Below are positions 9,247-18,658 of a DNA stretch of 64,000 bases, in pieces. Numbering within the stretch: the first letter of the stretch is position 1; each line of letters starts with the position of its first letter. The stretch comes from Ruminiclostridium papyrosolvens DSM 2782. GTDB taxonomy: Bacteria > Bacillota > Clostridia > Acetivibrionales > DSM-1351. Both the position numbers and the translations under genes were made by a program. The stretch covers positions 4,269,001 through 4,333,000 of the forward strand of contig NZ_CP119677.1 in assembly GCF_029318685.1 (NCBI RefSeq), read 5' to 3'. The notes under the pieces are model-generated. The model worked only from the letters and a program-made list of their open reading frames with translations. It made no database searches and was not told the origin of the DNA.

Positions 9247-11922
9247 CTAGTTATCAGCCTTCAAGTCTTCAGCAATTATTCCGAAACTGATTTTTCTCAT
9301 TGACAGCAAACTCCATACAAAAGTTATCATTATCGCTCCAACTGAGGCTACTATAATATCTTTCCAAGGTATAGCCCATGCTATCTCCGAAACCCCGCCC
9401 ATTGCTTTAAACACCACAAAGTAAATAACAGTTCCTAAAGCACTTCCGTATAGAGCAGATACAAAGCCATACAATAAACCTTCCAGCAATATCATCTTCT
9501 TAACAGCCTCGCGGGTCATTCCAATTGCTTTAAGTACCGCAAATTCTTTTACCCTCAATATTAAATTAGTACTTATGGTATTTGAAATATTCAAGCATCC
9601 GATAAGCAGTACTACAAATATAAAGCCATAGAGCAAAATACTTACTATTGTTTTTGAATCGTTATTTTCTTTGGCAGCTTTCTCGTTATCTGTATATCCA
9701 TAAGCTGCATTATTTTTTTGTAATTGCTTTAAATAATCAGTGACTTCAGTATGTGAAACGCCTTTCTTAGCTACAATAAAGATATGTGATATATAATCTT
9801 TGCCCGTAACATATTTATATACTTCAGGTGTTGTCAACATAATTACACCAGCATTATCATTATACTCATCCGTTAAAACACTTTTATCTGCAATACCAAC
9901 GATTTTAAGTTTTTTATATTTGTTATCTTCTCTTCCGGTTTTTATTTCTATTTCATCTCCAACCTTATAATCAGTAACCTCCGTTATAATATTTTTACCT
10001 TTATCACCATATATTTTAGCCGTGTTTACGAGAATAACGCCCTTTTCCTGATTTAATACATTTTTATCAGCAGTACCTGCTTTAAGCTTTTTCTTTAATT
10101 CATCAAGGCTCTCGTCACCATAGGATGAGAAACTATTGTTTCCTACTCTAAAGGCATTCCCTTCCTTCACATCAAAATAATCTTTTCTATGCTCATAATA
10201 TTTCGAATTAATTTTTTCTTTTGGAATTAATAGCGTTGATTCAGAAGAATAAAGAGGATACGCTTTTTCTACCGACTTTAAGTCTTTGAGCTTTAGAAAT
10301 ATTGATTTATCTATACCCTTTGAATCATCATTTTGGTAGAGCAAATAATTATTATACAGATGATACGTATAGCTGTTACCTGCATCTGCTAATCCGGTTT
10401 TGAAGGTATAATCCATTACTCCTGAGGTCACTATATACAAGACTATACTAATTATCATTGAAAAAACAGTTATTCTGAATCTGGTTTTATTCCTTCTTAT
10501 GTTCCTATTTGCAAATTCTCCTTCTATTCCAAATAATCTTTTTATAATCAAAGATTTTTTTACCTTCTTTATTTTTTCAACCTTTGTACTGCCTGAATTT
10601 TTCACAGCCTCAAGAGGTGAAACTTTAGCTGCCTGATTAGCCGGCCCCACTGCAGAAATAAAAACAGTAATAGCTCCAAGCATAAAACTTGCTATAATCA
10701 CTAACGGCGAAATTACCATTCTAATATCATAGAAAGAACCTATGTTAAGAAAACCAATGATGTAAAATATGAGCTTCATTACCATTGTTCCTAAAATGAG
10801 ACCTATCGGAATTCCAATAGCACTTAAAATGAAAGCTTCCTTATATACAATTTTTCTTATTTGTTCCGCTGAGGCTCCAACACATCTAAGAACTCCATAT
10901 TGCGAAATTCTCTCAAGAACAGAAATATTGAATGAATTATAAATTATAGCTATTGTACAAATAATTATTAACAAAACCACAACGAGAAACGTCCAAAACA
11001 TGCTGGAATTTACACCTTTATAAATACTTTTTCCATATAGACTTAGCAGGCTGTTATTATATTGAATATTGATATTTGCAGCTCCAAACTCGGGATCTTC
11101 CAGCTTCCCTGCCCCATCGCTATTGTCACCGGAAATATTAACTATTTGAGCTATTTCTTTTACCGTTTTTTCTATATTATTCATGGATTTCATTTTTGAA
11201 TAGATGAAATATTTCTTATTATTACTTACACTCTTATAATTATCAAAGGTTACAGCCTTTGCGATGAATGAATTTGATTGAAATACACCTTTATTATCCA
11301 GAAAACCTACAACGGTATATTCTTTTTCTTTCTCTGTCTTAAATTTTTCTTTAGCACTCCACCCGTAATCTCCCAGAGTATTAATTGCTATTTCTTTACC
11401 TGTCTCTGAGTCCATCCTTTTTCCAACATTTAATTTGATTTTTCCTCCTATTTGAGGCTTGTTTTTCATATATTCTAAAATCCACTGATCCAAAACTATC
11501 TCACTTGAATTTTCAGGTAGTCTTCCATACTTAACTTTTACGTTTAGCATCTCCATGGCATTTTTGTCATATCCCTTAATATTCAAGTATCTATAAGGAG
11601 CCGCAAATTTATTTTGCTCCATTTCCTTTTGGCTTGTCTTATTAATAATTGCAAAATTTTCTCGGCTTAGAATACCATAATCTTGGACTTGGAAGTTATT
11701 TTTTATTTTACTTGCTGCACTTCCTGATACCCCATTAAAGGCTACATGGTAATCTCCATATTCCTGTTTGGTGTCTCTAATCATTTTATCTTTTAAGCTC
11801 ATGGCTAAAGTACCTACGGAAGTAATTAATGTAACTGAAAGAATAATGCCTACAATAGTGAGTATTGTTCTATTCTTTTGGAACTTAAGATACTTTTTGG
11901 TAATTTCCGAATATTTCTTCAT
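9247..11922 (-). CDS. FtsX-type ABC transporter permease (large, two-unit)
   Basis: An 891-residue protein with an N-terminal membrane helix, a large extracytoplasmic region, three helices near residues 310-430 with the FtsX signature (GVLRCVGASAEQIRK), a second anchor near 480, another extracytoplasmic region and a final three-helix FtsX unit (FAVLKAIGMTREAVKK). This duplicated MacB/BceB-like layout exports or removes peptides and lipid-active compounds from the membrane outer face. Its first codon overlaps the ATPase stop by 4 bases (ATGA), so the two are one transporter. A kinase and regulator pair sits just upstream, as in antimicrobial-peptide detoxification modules. Confidence 0.9.
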   Translation of the reverse strand: MKKYSEITKKYLKFQKNRTILTIVGIILSVTLITSVGTLAMSLKDKMIRDTKQEYGDYHVAFNGVSGSAASKIKNNFQVQDYGILSRENFAIINKTSQKEMEQNKFAAPYRYLNIKGYDKNAMEMLNVKVKYGRLPENSSEIVLDQWILEYMKNKPQIGGKIKLNVGKRMDSETGKEIAINTLGDYGWSAKEKFKTEKEKEYTVVGFLDNKGVFQSNSFIAKAVTFDNYKSVSNNKKYFIYSKMKSMNNIEKTVKEIAQIVNISGDNSDGAGKLEDPEFGAANINIQYNNSLLSLYGKSIYKGVNSSMFWTFLVVVLLIIICTIAIIYNSFNISVLERISQYGVLRCVGASAEQIRKIVYKEAFILSAIGIPIGLILGTMVMKLIFYIIGFLNIGSFYDIRMVISPLVIIASFMLGAITVFISAVGPANQAAKVSPLEAVKNSGSTKVEKIKKVKKSLIIKRLFGIEGEFANRNIRRNKTRFRITVFSMIISIVLYIVTSGVMDYTFKTGLADAGNSYTYHLYNNYLLYQNDDSKGIDKSIFLKLKDLKSVEKAYPLYSSESTLLIPKEKINSKYYEHRKDYFDVKEGNAFRVGNNSFSSYGDESLDELKKKLKAGTADKNVLNQEKGVILVNTAKIYGDKGKNIITEVTDYKVGDEIEIKTGREDNKYKKLKIVGIADKSVLTDEYNDNAGVIMLTTPEVYKYVTGKDYISHIFIVAKKGVSHTEVTDYLKQLQKNNAAYGYTDNEKAAKENNDSKTIVSILLYGFIFVVLLIGCLNISNTISTNLILRVKEFAVLKAIGMTREAVKKMILLEGLLYGFVSALYGSALGTVIYFVVFKAMGGVSEIAWAIPWKDIIVASVGAIMITFVWSLLSMRKISFGIIAEDLKADN

Positions 11923-12602
11923 CCTTTTATCACCTCATTTTTTACAACACACCCATCGTCAATTGTTATTACTCTGTCTGCGGCTGAAGCTATTGCCAAA
12001 TCATGTGTTATTACAATTAATGTTTGGTGATATTTCTTAACGGAATACTGAAGAAGTTCAATTATTTCTTTACTGTTTTTACTGTCCAAATTTCCTGTAG
12101 GCTCATCTGCAAGTATTATTGACGGCTTATAAACCATTGCTCTTCCTATGGAAACTCTTTGTTGCTGTCCCCCTGACAGCTCTGAAGGAAGATGATTTCT
12201 TCTGTTTTGAAGACCTAAAATAGCAAGCAGTTCTTCAAAATACTTTCTATCAACTTCTCTATTGTCTAAAAGCAAAGGCATTGTCATATTTTCCTCTGCA
12301 GTTAATACCGGAATGAGATTATAGGACTGAAATATGAAGCCAATCTTACGCCTTCTAAAAACCGCAAGTTTCTTCTCACTTAATGTATAGATATCAGCTT
12401 CATCAACAATTACATTACCGCCGGTAGGCTTATCAATACCTCCCAGCAAGTGAAGCAGGGTACTCTTCCCCGAACCGCTTGCTCCCACTATTGCAACAAA
12501 TTCACCCTGCTGCACCGATATATTAATATTTTTAAGAGCCTCTACCTTTATTTCACCAATACCGTAACTCTTACATAAATCTTTGGTCTTTAAAATTTCC
12601 AT
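11919..12602 (-). CDS. ABC transporter ATP-binding protein (LolD/MacB type)
   Basis: A 227-residue ATPase with Walker A (GASGSGKST), the LolD-type Q loop (FQSYNLIP), signature (LSGGQQQR), Walker B (IILADEPTGNLD) and H loop (VITHD). The LolD/FtsE subfamily pairs with FtsX-type permeases, which fits the overlapping downstream gene. A good AGGAGG precedes the ATG. The upstream 138-base gap carries repeated AATCTTAC boxes, probably the regulator binding region. Substrate unknown; a peptide antibiotic or endogenous modified peptide is plausible. Confidence 0.93.
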   Translation of the reverse strand: MEILKTKDLCKSYGIGEIKVEALKNINISVQQGEFVAIVGASGSGKSTLLHLLGGIDKPTGGNVIVDEADIYTLSEKKLAVFRRRKIGFIFQSYNLIPVLTAEENMTMPLLLDNREVDRKYFEELLAILGLQNRRNHLPSELSGGQQQRVSIGRAMVYKPSIILADEPTGNLDSKNSKEIIELLQYSVKKYHQTLIVITHDLAIASAADRVITIDDGCVVKNEVIKG

Positions 12603-12646
12603 TACCCTTTCCTCCTTTGGCCGATTAACTTATAAAGTTAACCAAC

Positions 12647-12736
12647 TATAAATATATAGCGAAAATAACTATATATTTATAATAGATAATCAATCTTACT
12701 GTAAGATGTACTGCAATCTTACTGTATTGTAAGATT
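12647..12736 (-). promoter_or_regulatory. Repeated AATCTTAC boxes in front of the ABC genes
   Basis: CAATCTTACTGTA occurs at 12691-12703 and again at 12714-12726, 23 bases apart. Inverted copies make a perfect 15-base palindrome at 12693-12707 and an imperfect one at 12715-12736. A second inverted repeat (CTATAAATATATAG with its near-complement) lies at 12647-12677. Such clusters upstream of detoxification ABC genes are usual binding sites for OmpR-family regulators, here the product of 14007-14702. The binding claim is inference. Confidence 0.55.
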
Positions 12737-12740
12737 AACT

Positions 12741-13991
12741 CTAAATATTACCTTTTAGAAAGGTTATTTCAAACTGAGTTCCCTCACCTTTTACACTATG
12801 TGCTGCAATACTTCCCCCTTGTTTTTCGATTATCAGTTTTGAAAGAGAAAGACCAATTCCTATGCTTTTTGTTTTAGCGGAGTTATTCCCACTATAGAAT
12901 CTTTCAAATATATGAGGAAGATCTTTTGAATCTATTCCTTCTCCATTATCGTTAATTTGTATTCTGCTAAACAGAGGTGTTTCTTTTAGCCCGATAACAA
13001 TTCTTCCGCCTCTGCCCGTATGCTCAATGCAATTTTTTAAAATATTAATTAAAGCTTCTTCCAGCCATTCTTCATCTCCATAAAAAAATGTTTTGCCTTC
13101 ATTTTGAATTTTAATTTCTTGATTTTTTTCTTCCCATAAATTCATTAAAGAAGCAACTGATTTTCGGACCGGGGCTGACAATTCTATTTTTTCGCAGCGA
13201 TAATCGATAGCATCTGCCTCAAGCCTTGCCATTTTGAGAAGATTTTCAACAAGCCATTCAATTCTGTCTAGTTGTGACTTACTCCTATCCAAAAACTCCA
13301 ACCTTATTTCTTCTCTCATACCTTTATCCTGAAGCAAATTATCATTTAATATTACAAGTGAAGCAAGGGGAGTTTTTAATTGATGTGATATATCAGAAAT
13401 AATGTTTTTTAATAATACTTTATCTTCTTTCAGTTTTTCAAGATTGAATTTCAGCCTTTCAGCCATAACATCAAAACTATGACTTAGCTTACCAAACTCA
13501 CCTTCCAATATTTCCTTTCTTATTATGCTAAAGTCTCCTTCCACAACCTTATCTGCAGAAATAGCAATTCTTTCAACTTTTGCATATATTTTGCTGTATT
13601 CAAGTAGCAGCAACAAACAAATGGGAATAAAATAAAGCAACACCAGCAAAACTGTCTTTGTTGGAATTGCTGTATATGAATCCTTGAATATGGTTTGAGT
13701 TAAAAGCTTCATATTAAGGTCATAACCGTAGTTTTTTAAAACTTGTCTGCCTTTAGCTATTTCTTCTTTTCCGGCTCCCTTTGTTATGTAGACTGCCAGA
13801 TTATCTTCCAACTGTGGGTATTCTGAAAGTATATGCCCCATCAATGCCGCATTTTCATCAACTATTTTATTATTCAAAGAAACTAATTCATTATGAATTA
13901 AAAAAACTATTAATATTGCCAATATCAGTTGCAATAAGCCCATTTTTAATACAATTGATTTTGACTCAGGATTTTGCAAAATTCCATTCAT
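12741..13991 (-). CDS. HAMP-containing sensor histidine kinase
   Basis: A 416-residue kinase with two membrane helices (about 15-35 and 120-145) around a small extracytoplasmic region of about 80 residues, a HAMP linker, HisKA with DISHQLKTPL (phosphoacceptor His near residue 204) and an HATPase domain with N box (NILKNCIEH), G1 (NDNGEGI) and G2 (GIGLSLS). GGAGG lies six bases before the ATG. The small sensor loop resembles kinases that sense through a partner transporter. The regulator gene ends 15 bases upstream. Confidence 0.92.
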   Translation of the reverse strand: MNGILQNPESKSIVLKMGLLQLILAILIVFLIHNELVSLNNKIVDENAALMGHILSEYPQLEDNLAVYITKGAGKEEIAKGRQVLKNYGYDLNMKLLTQTIFKDSYTAIPTKTVLLVLLYFIPICLLLLLEYSKIYAKVERIAISADKVVEGDFSIIRKEILEGEFGKLSHSFDVMAERLKFNLEKLKEDKVLLKNIISDISHQLKTPLASLVILNDNLLQDKGMREEIRLEFLDRSKSQLDRIEWLVENLLKMARLEADAIDYRCEKIELSAPVRKSVASLMNLWEEKNQEIKIQNEGKTFFYGDEEWLEEALINILKNCIEHTGRGGRIVIGLKETPLFSRIQINDNGEGIDSKDLPHIFERFYSGNNSAKTKSIGIGLSLSKLIIEKQGGSIAAHSVKGEGTQFEITFLKGNI

Positions 13992-14006
13992 ATAAAGCCT
14001 CCATAA

Positions 14007-14702
14007 TTACAAAGAATTAACCTGAGAAGTCCATTTATAACCTACACCTCTTACAGTAAGGATATTCACGGGAGATGAAGCATTATCTTCAATTTTTTCC
14101 CTGAGCCTTCTGATATAAACAGATAGAGTATTATCATCAATAAATTCTCCGTCTATATCCCACAAATGCTCCAGAATAGTGTTTCTGCTTAATATTTGTT
14201 CTGAATGCTCTATTAAAGTTAAAAGTAGTTTGTATTCAACGGCGGTCAACATAACCTCCTGACCTCTTTTCATTACTTTGCCCTGCATAACATTAATCTC
14301 TATGTCATTTGATTTAATAATACTAGCGATATTAGCCTCAGCGCTATTTCTTCTTAATACTGCATTAATTCTTGATATTAGTTCCTTTATTCTGATGGGT
14401 TTAGGTATATAGTCATCGGCACCTAAATCAAGTCCCATTACTACATTTGCTTCATCATTACAGGAAGTTAAAAATATAATAGGCATTTTTGAAACCGCTC
14501 TTATTTCTTTACAGAATTCAAATCCATTTCCGTCAGGTAGTCTTACATCCAGTAAAACTATGTCTAATTTATTTGTGTGTAAAGCTTTTCTGGCTTCAGC
14601 TAAGTCCACGGCTAACGAAACATTAAAGCCTTCATTTTTTAATGTATATTCAATGCCAAAGGCCAAGGTCGTATCATCCTCTACTAACAAAACATTCTTC
14701 AT
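14007..14702 (-). CDS. OmpR/PhoB-family response regulator
   Basis: Residues 1-115 are a receiver domain with Asp52 (VLLDVRLP), Thr/Ser (FLTS) and Lys (PKPI). Residues 130-225 are a trans_reg_C winged helix (TAVEYKLL, LSRNTILEHLW, YIRRLREKI). The longest open frame begins 81 bases upstream, but GGGAG lies seven bases before the ATG at 14702 and the family starts with MKNVLLVEDD, so that start is used. It is followed by the kinase after 15 bases and probably controls the ABC genes downstream. Confidence 0.93.
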   Translation of the reverse strand: MKNVLLVEDDTTLAFGIEYTLKNEGFNVSLAVDLAEARKALHTNKLDIVLLDVRLPDGNGFEFCKEIRAVSKMPIIFLTSCNDEANVVMGLDLGADDYIPKPIRIKELISRINAVLRRNSAEANIASIIKSNDIEINVMQGKVMKRGQEVMLTAVEYKLLLTLIEHSEQILSRNTILEHLWDIDGEFIDDNTLSVYIRRLREKIEDNASSPVNILTVRGVGYKWTSQVNSL

Positions 14703-14782
14703 ATAATTACTCCCGGTCACATATTTAAAAGTTAATTGTATCATAAATTTATTTATCATTTTATAGTCTGTGATAGCTGTCA

Positions 14783-15754
14783 TTAGTATACTATTAAGGG
14801 AGTTTTATATCCAAGTTCTTCAATCATTTTCATATCATTTTCAATTGAAATACCTGATGTCGTAAGCATATCCCCTGAAATCATTGCATTTGCTCCAGAA
14901 ATCAAACATCTCCTGCCTTTATCAGGAAGTAGTCCTCTCCCACCTGCCAGACGAATAAAGGCAGTTGGCAGGATTAAGCGAAAAATTGCAACAGTCCTGC
15001 ACATTTCATTATTTGTGAGGATTTCGTTTTTTTCGTACGGTGTGCCTGAAATAGGGTTTAACATATTAACAGGTATAGAGTCAATTCCAAGCTCACGAAG
15101 TGCCAATGCCATATCTATTCTGTCTTCCATGCTCTCATCAAGGCCCATAATCCCACCGCTGCACACGCTAAGCCCTGCTTTTTTTGCAGCCTTGATTGCC
15201 GATATTTTATCGTCATAGTCATGGGTAGTGCATACCTTTGGAAAATAATTACGGGAGGTTTCTAAGTTATTATGTATTCGTTCCACTCCGGCAGTTTTTA
15301 ATTTTTTATACTGGGCTTCGTTTAATAGGCCAAATGAAACACATACCGATATGTTTGTATTCTCTTTAATTGCTTTTATACTTTCGCAAGCCTTATCAAG
15401 CTCATCATTGTTAAGACTTTTACCCGAGGTTACTATAGAATAGCGTAATACTCCAAGGTCAGCAATGTTTTTTGCCTGTGCAACAAGCTCATTTGTATCT
15501 TGCAATGGGTATTCGTCAACTTTTGTCCTGTAAAAAGATGATTGAGCGCAGTATTTGCAGTTCTCCGAGCATCTTCCGCTTTTCCCGTTTACAATGGTGC
15601 AAATGTCGAAATTCTTTCCGCAAAAAAATTCCCTAATCTCATTTGCAGCTATACATAATTCATCCAAAGGGACATTCGTTAAAGTAAGTGCCTGCTCTTT
15701 ATCAATCAACCTTCCGGTTAAAATATCATTCTTTATGTGTTGCAACATATTCAT
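14783..15754 (-). CDS. bioB: Biotin synthase
   Basis: A radical SAM enzyme that inserts sulfur into dethiobiotin to make biotin. The CX3CX2C cluster is at Cys62, Cys66 and Cys69 (RCSENCKYCAQ). YSIVTSG, the GIMGLDE motif, NMLNPISGTP and RLAGGR are classic BioB signatures that bind SAM, dethiobiotin and the second iron-sulfur cluster. The start is the ATG at 15754, nine bases after AAGGAG; an upstream in-frame GTG overlaps that site. It is a lone gene without bioA/D/F next to it, so dethiobiotin is made elsewhere or taken up. A BirA-like operator overlaps its promoter. Confidence 0.97.
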   Translation of the reverse strand: MNMLQHIKNDILTGRLIDKEQALTLTNVPLDELCIAANEIREFFCGKNFDICTIVNGKSGRCSENCKYCAQSSFYRTKVDEYPLQDTNELVAQAKNIADLGVLRYSIVTSGKSLNNDELDKACESIKAIKENTNISVCVSFGLLNEAQYKKLKTAGVERIHNNLETSRNYFPKVCTTHDYDDKISAIKAAKKAGLSVCSGGIMGLDESMEDRIDMALALRELGIDSIPVNMLNPISGTPYEKNEILTNNEMCRTVAIFRLILPTAFIRLAGGRGLLPDKGRRCLISGANAMISGDMLTTSGISIENDMKMIEELGYKTPLIVY

Positions 15755-15809
15755 TTTCAAAATCTCCTTGTATTTCACGTAAGACTAATTTTTGATGTTG
15801 GCTAGGATA

Positions 15810-15875
15810 AAAGTACCAAAAAGAAGGGGTATTGTCAACCAGCAAATTAATTCTAGTTGACAATACCCCTTCTTT
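15810..15875 (-). promoter_or_regulatory. bioB promoter overlapped by BirA-like palindrome
   Basis: On the minus strand TTGACA (15833-15838) is followed after 17 bases by TACTTT (15810-15815), a likely promoter. Overlapping the -35 box is TTGTCAACC-N14-AGTTGACAA, which matches the known BirA operator form TTGTTAACC-N14/15-GGTTAACAA except at one symmetric base. The symmetry extends outward to perfect 20-base arms (15820-15839 and 15856-15875), followed by a T-rich run, so the element could also terminate transcription from the upstream TPR gene. Confidence 0.75.
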
Positions 15876-15959
15876 ATATAACCACAGCTGCCTAGCATGT
15901 TCTATCGAGAGTAGTAATGTAAGCATTATTTACTAATGAATGCTTGAAGCATCCATCTA

Positions 15960-18623
15960 TTAATGACATCTTAAAAGTTTTTGCGAAATATTCTTATTTT
16001 TCATTATATCCTGATATTTTGATGGATTTTCACTTTCTTTATAAATCTTCAATGCCTCATCAAAACATTTTATTGCCTCTGAAGCATTTATTTCAGGAGT
16101 TTTTAGCTTTGCTAATTCTACATATACCAGCCCCATATCATTTTCTACCTCGCCATAGTAAACAGGATACTTCTCTATTGTACATATCCGAAGAATGTTT
16201 TCAAAAGCTGTAATAGCTTTCTTCAAGTTATCTTCAGAGCCTGTACTTGCTCCTATATATTTATATATTTTAGCTTGTCCTTTCAGTACCATAGCATAGT
16301 CCAAAGGATCATTTTCAGCTGTAATAACTTTCATTGCTTCCCTATATGCCTCAAAAGCTTTACTGAAATAATCATCATGGCCTACTATAGCAAAATCAGA
16401 ATAAGCATCACCTAAAGATATCTGTGCTTTTGCATAGTATAGCGGATAACCGTCAAGTGTACATATTTTCAGAACTTCTTTATATGCGTCTATTGCCTTA
16501 GTCAGATTTTCTTCATCTTTACTTATTTCAAAGCTCTTTTGAAAAACAGTTCCTAAATTATATTTTGCTATTGCAAAATTCATGGGATATGTTTCCATAG
16601 TTAAAATATTTAATGCCGACTCATATTCTTTCTGAGCCATAAGCAGGTTGTAATTCTGTTCCTTTAGTTCTGCCAAAAACAAATAAATATTCCCCAAATT
16701 ATTATGAGCCAGTCCAAATCTGACAGGATATTTTTCAAATGTATAAATTCCGAGAGCCTTTTCAAAAGCATTAATGCCTTCCAAAGCACTTTCATCATTG
16801 TTCTTTACAGTGCATAAACAATAGCATGCATTACCAATGTTATTATATGTACCAGCATATTGATAAGGATATTTCTCAGGTGTAAACACCAAAAGAGCCT
16901 CCTTAAAACTTTCTATAGCACAGGATAAATTTTTTACCGGCTCGGCAATCTCCCACAAACTCATGTAAGACGTCCCCATTGCCAACTTAGCCGCTGCATA
17001 ATCAAAGGGATATTTCTTAATGGTGAAAACCTTTAAAGCCTCCTGCAGTGCACTCAAGGATTCATTGATATTTTTCTCCTTATCCCGGACTATAGCCAAC
17101 CCATTATAGGAATTGGCAATACATAGATTAATGTCTGCAGACAATCGAGGATATCGGGTAATTGTAATCGTCTCTAAAGCTTTCTTGTATGCACCTAGAG
17201 ATTTATTCAGGTTTTCCTGAGTATCCTTAACTTCACTTAACTCATTATATGCTTTTCCTATTCTAGTATAATTCATAGCCAATTTAAATGTATTACTCTT
17301 GTCACCATTTAAAATTCTATTAAATATGTTTATTGCTTTAGTAAGGTTTTCTTCAGTATCTTCTATTTCTGCCAATTTCATATAACATGCTCCCAAATTG
17401 CCAATCATTGCTTTATAATAGTATGAATTTTGGTCAGCATCCAATGCCTGCAAAGCCTGATTAAGAGACTCTATTGCCTTGTGAGTATTTCCGATTAAAT
17501 CCTTCTCATCCGTTAAACTATAAAATACGTTTGCTATGCCATTTTTAATCTTCGCAAAGTCAAAGGAGTTTCGCTCTTTATTAATAAATTTCAAAGCTTC
17601 TTCATATGCACTGTTTGCTCTCATAAGATTATCTTTGCTGTACATTACATAATTCATTGTTACATATGCATTTCCCGTTAAATATTGTAAATTTACATAC
17701 TGCTCCGGATATTTTTCAGAAGTATATATCTTAAGAGCTTTACTAGAGGCATCCAGAGAGTACAAAAGGTTTTTTTCGGCATCCCTTACCATTGCAAGTT
17801 TCTCATAACCAATTCCCAGATACATCTGAGCACCTCCGTATATTTCTCTGTATTTATCCTCGGAACATACTTTTAATGCTTCCTCATCCAATGCTATGGC
17901 TTTAAGCAAATTTTCTTCCTTGTTTACAATCTCAGCCAGAAGCAAATATGCTCTGCTCATATTGATTTTTATCTGACCATATTCCAGTGGATTTTTTGTG
18001 CTTGAAACACTCTTTAATATTTCATCATATTTATATAACGCACCCATTATATTGTTGCTTTCTAAAAGTTTCCCTGCAACCTCCATCTCACCTTTTAACT
18101 TTTTAGGACTAAGAATTGTACAGACATCTGCAATATTTTCATTCCCAATTAATACAATACTGTCATTTGCTGAAAGCCTTATATCCCCTTCACCCTTACT
18201 CCAAATTTCTATTAGTCGTTTCTTTTCATTCCAAAAAGTCTGCATATCGATACAATTATCCAAAAAATCTAGTGGAACAAACATCTTCCCTTGTACAATA
18301 AATGTATCTGCCGAAAGAAACAAATGCCTCCCATTTAATTTAGCATCTTTACTTTCGGTTCCAATTACTATTTCTTTTTTTTGTTTGACTGCTATAACAG
18401 ATTTAGTTTTACCATCCCACTTGACTTCAAACCCGAAAAGATTAAGAGATTCTTTAACCGGAATAAATACAGTATTCTTAACCATGCAAGAATATGTTTT
18501 AAACATTATAGGGGTGCCATTTACTTCTACATTATGTATCTCTGTGTAAGCCTTACAAACACTTACTTTAAATAAAAAAACAAAAATTACAACTGCAAAT
18601 ATTTTAAATTTGGAATATCTCAT
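15960..18623 (-). CDS. Secreted stalk-domain protein with long TPR array
   Basis: An 887-residue protein with a signal peptide (residues 1-25), a copper-amine-oxidase-N-type stalk domain (about 30-145: VFIPVKESLNLFGF, MFVPLDFLDN) and about fourteen TPR-like units with a 50-residue period (EKYP..YA..NLG..Y...A). The stalk domain is a common surface module in clostridia; TPRs mediate protein contacts. It sits 35 bases behind a shorter paralogue (18659-20179), which is behind a membrane protein, so the three may be one operon. No enzymatic domain is visible. A surface scaffold or assembly role is inference. Confidence 0.82.
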   Translation of the reverse strand: MRYSKFKIFAVVIFVFLFKVSVCKAYTEIHNVEVNGTPIMFKTYSCMVKNTVFIPVKESLNLFGFEVKWDGKTKSVIAVKQKKEIVIGTESKDAKLNGRHLFLSADTFIVQGKMFVPLDFLDNCIDMQTFWNEKKRLIEIWSKGEGDIRLSANDSIVLIGNENIADVCTILSPKKLKGEMEVAGKLLESNNIMGALYKYDEILKSVSSTKNPLEYGQIKINMSRAYLLLAEIVNKEENLLKAIALDEEALKVCSEDKYREIYGGAQMYLGIGYEKLAMVRDAEKNLLYSLDASSKALKIYTSEKYPEQYVNLQYLTGNAYVTMNYVMYSKDNLMRANSAYEEALKFINKERNSFDFAKIKNGIANVFYSLTDEKDLIGNTHKAIESLNQALQALDADQNSYYYKAMIGNLGACYMKLAEIEDTEENLTKAINIFNRILNGDKSNTFKLAMNYTRIGKAYNELSEVKDTQENLNKSLGAYKKALETITITRYPRLSADINLCIANSYNGLAIVRDKEKNINESLSALQEALKVFTIKKYPFDYAAAKLAMGTSYMSLWEIAEPVKNLSCAIESFKEALLVFTPEKYPYQYAGTYNNIGNACYCLCTVKNNDESALEGINAFEKALGIYTFEKYPVRFGLAHNNLGNIYLFLAELKEQNYNLLMAQKEYESALNILTMETYPMNFAIAKYNLGTVFQKSFEISKDEENLTKAIDAYKEVLKICTLDGYPLYYAKAQISLGDAYSDFAIVGHDDYFSKAFEAYREAMKVITAENDPLDYAMVLKGQAKIYKYIGASTGSEDNLKKAITAFENILRICTIEKYPVYYGEVENDMGLVYVELAKLKTPEINASEAIKCFDEALKIYKESENPSKYQDIMKNKNISQKLLRCH

Positions 18624-18658
18624 TGATTCATTTCCTCCTCATAAGCTTCTCTTTAGTT

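Noticed and set aside
17998..18549. 183-codon plus-strand frame
   Set aside because: Antisense to the stalk domain and first TPR region of 15960-18623; no start signal and atypical composition.
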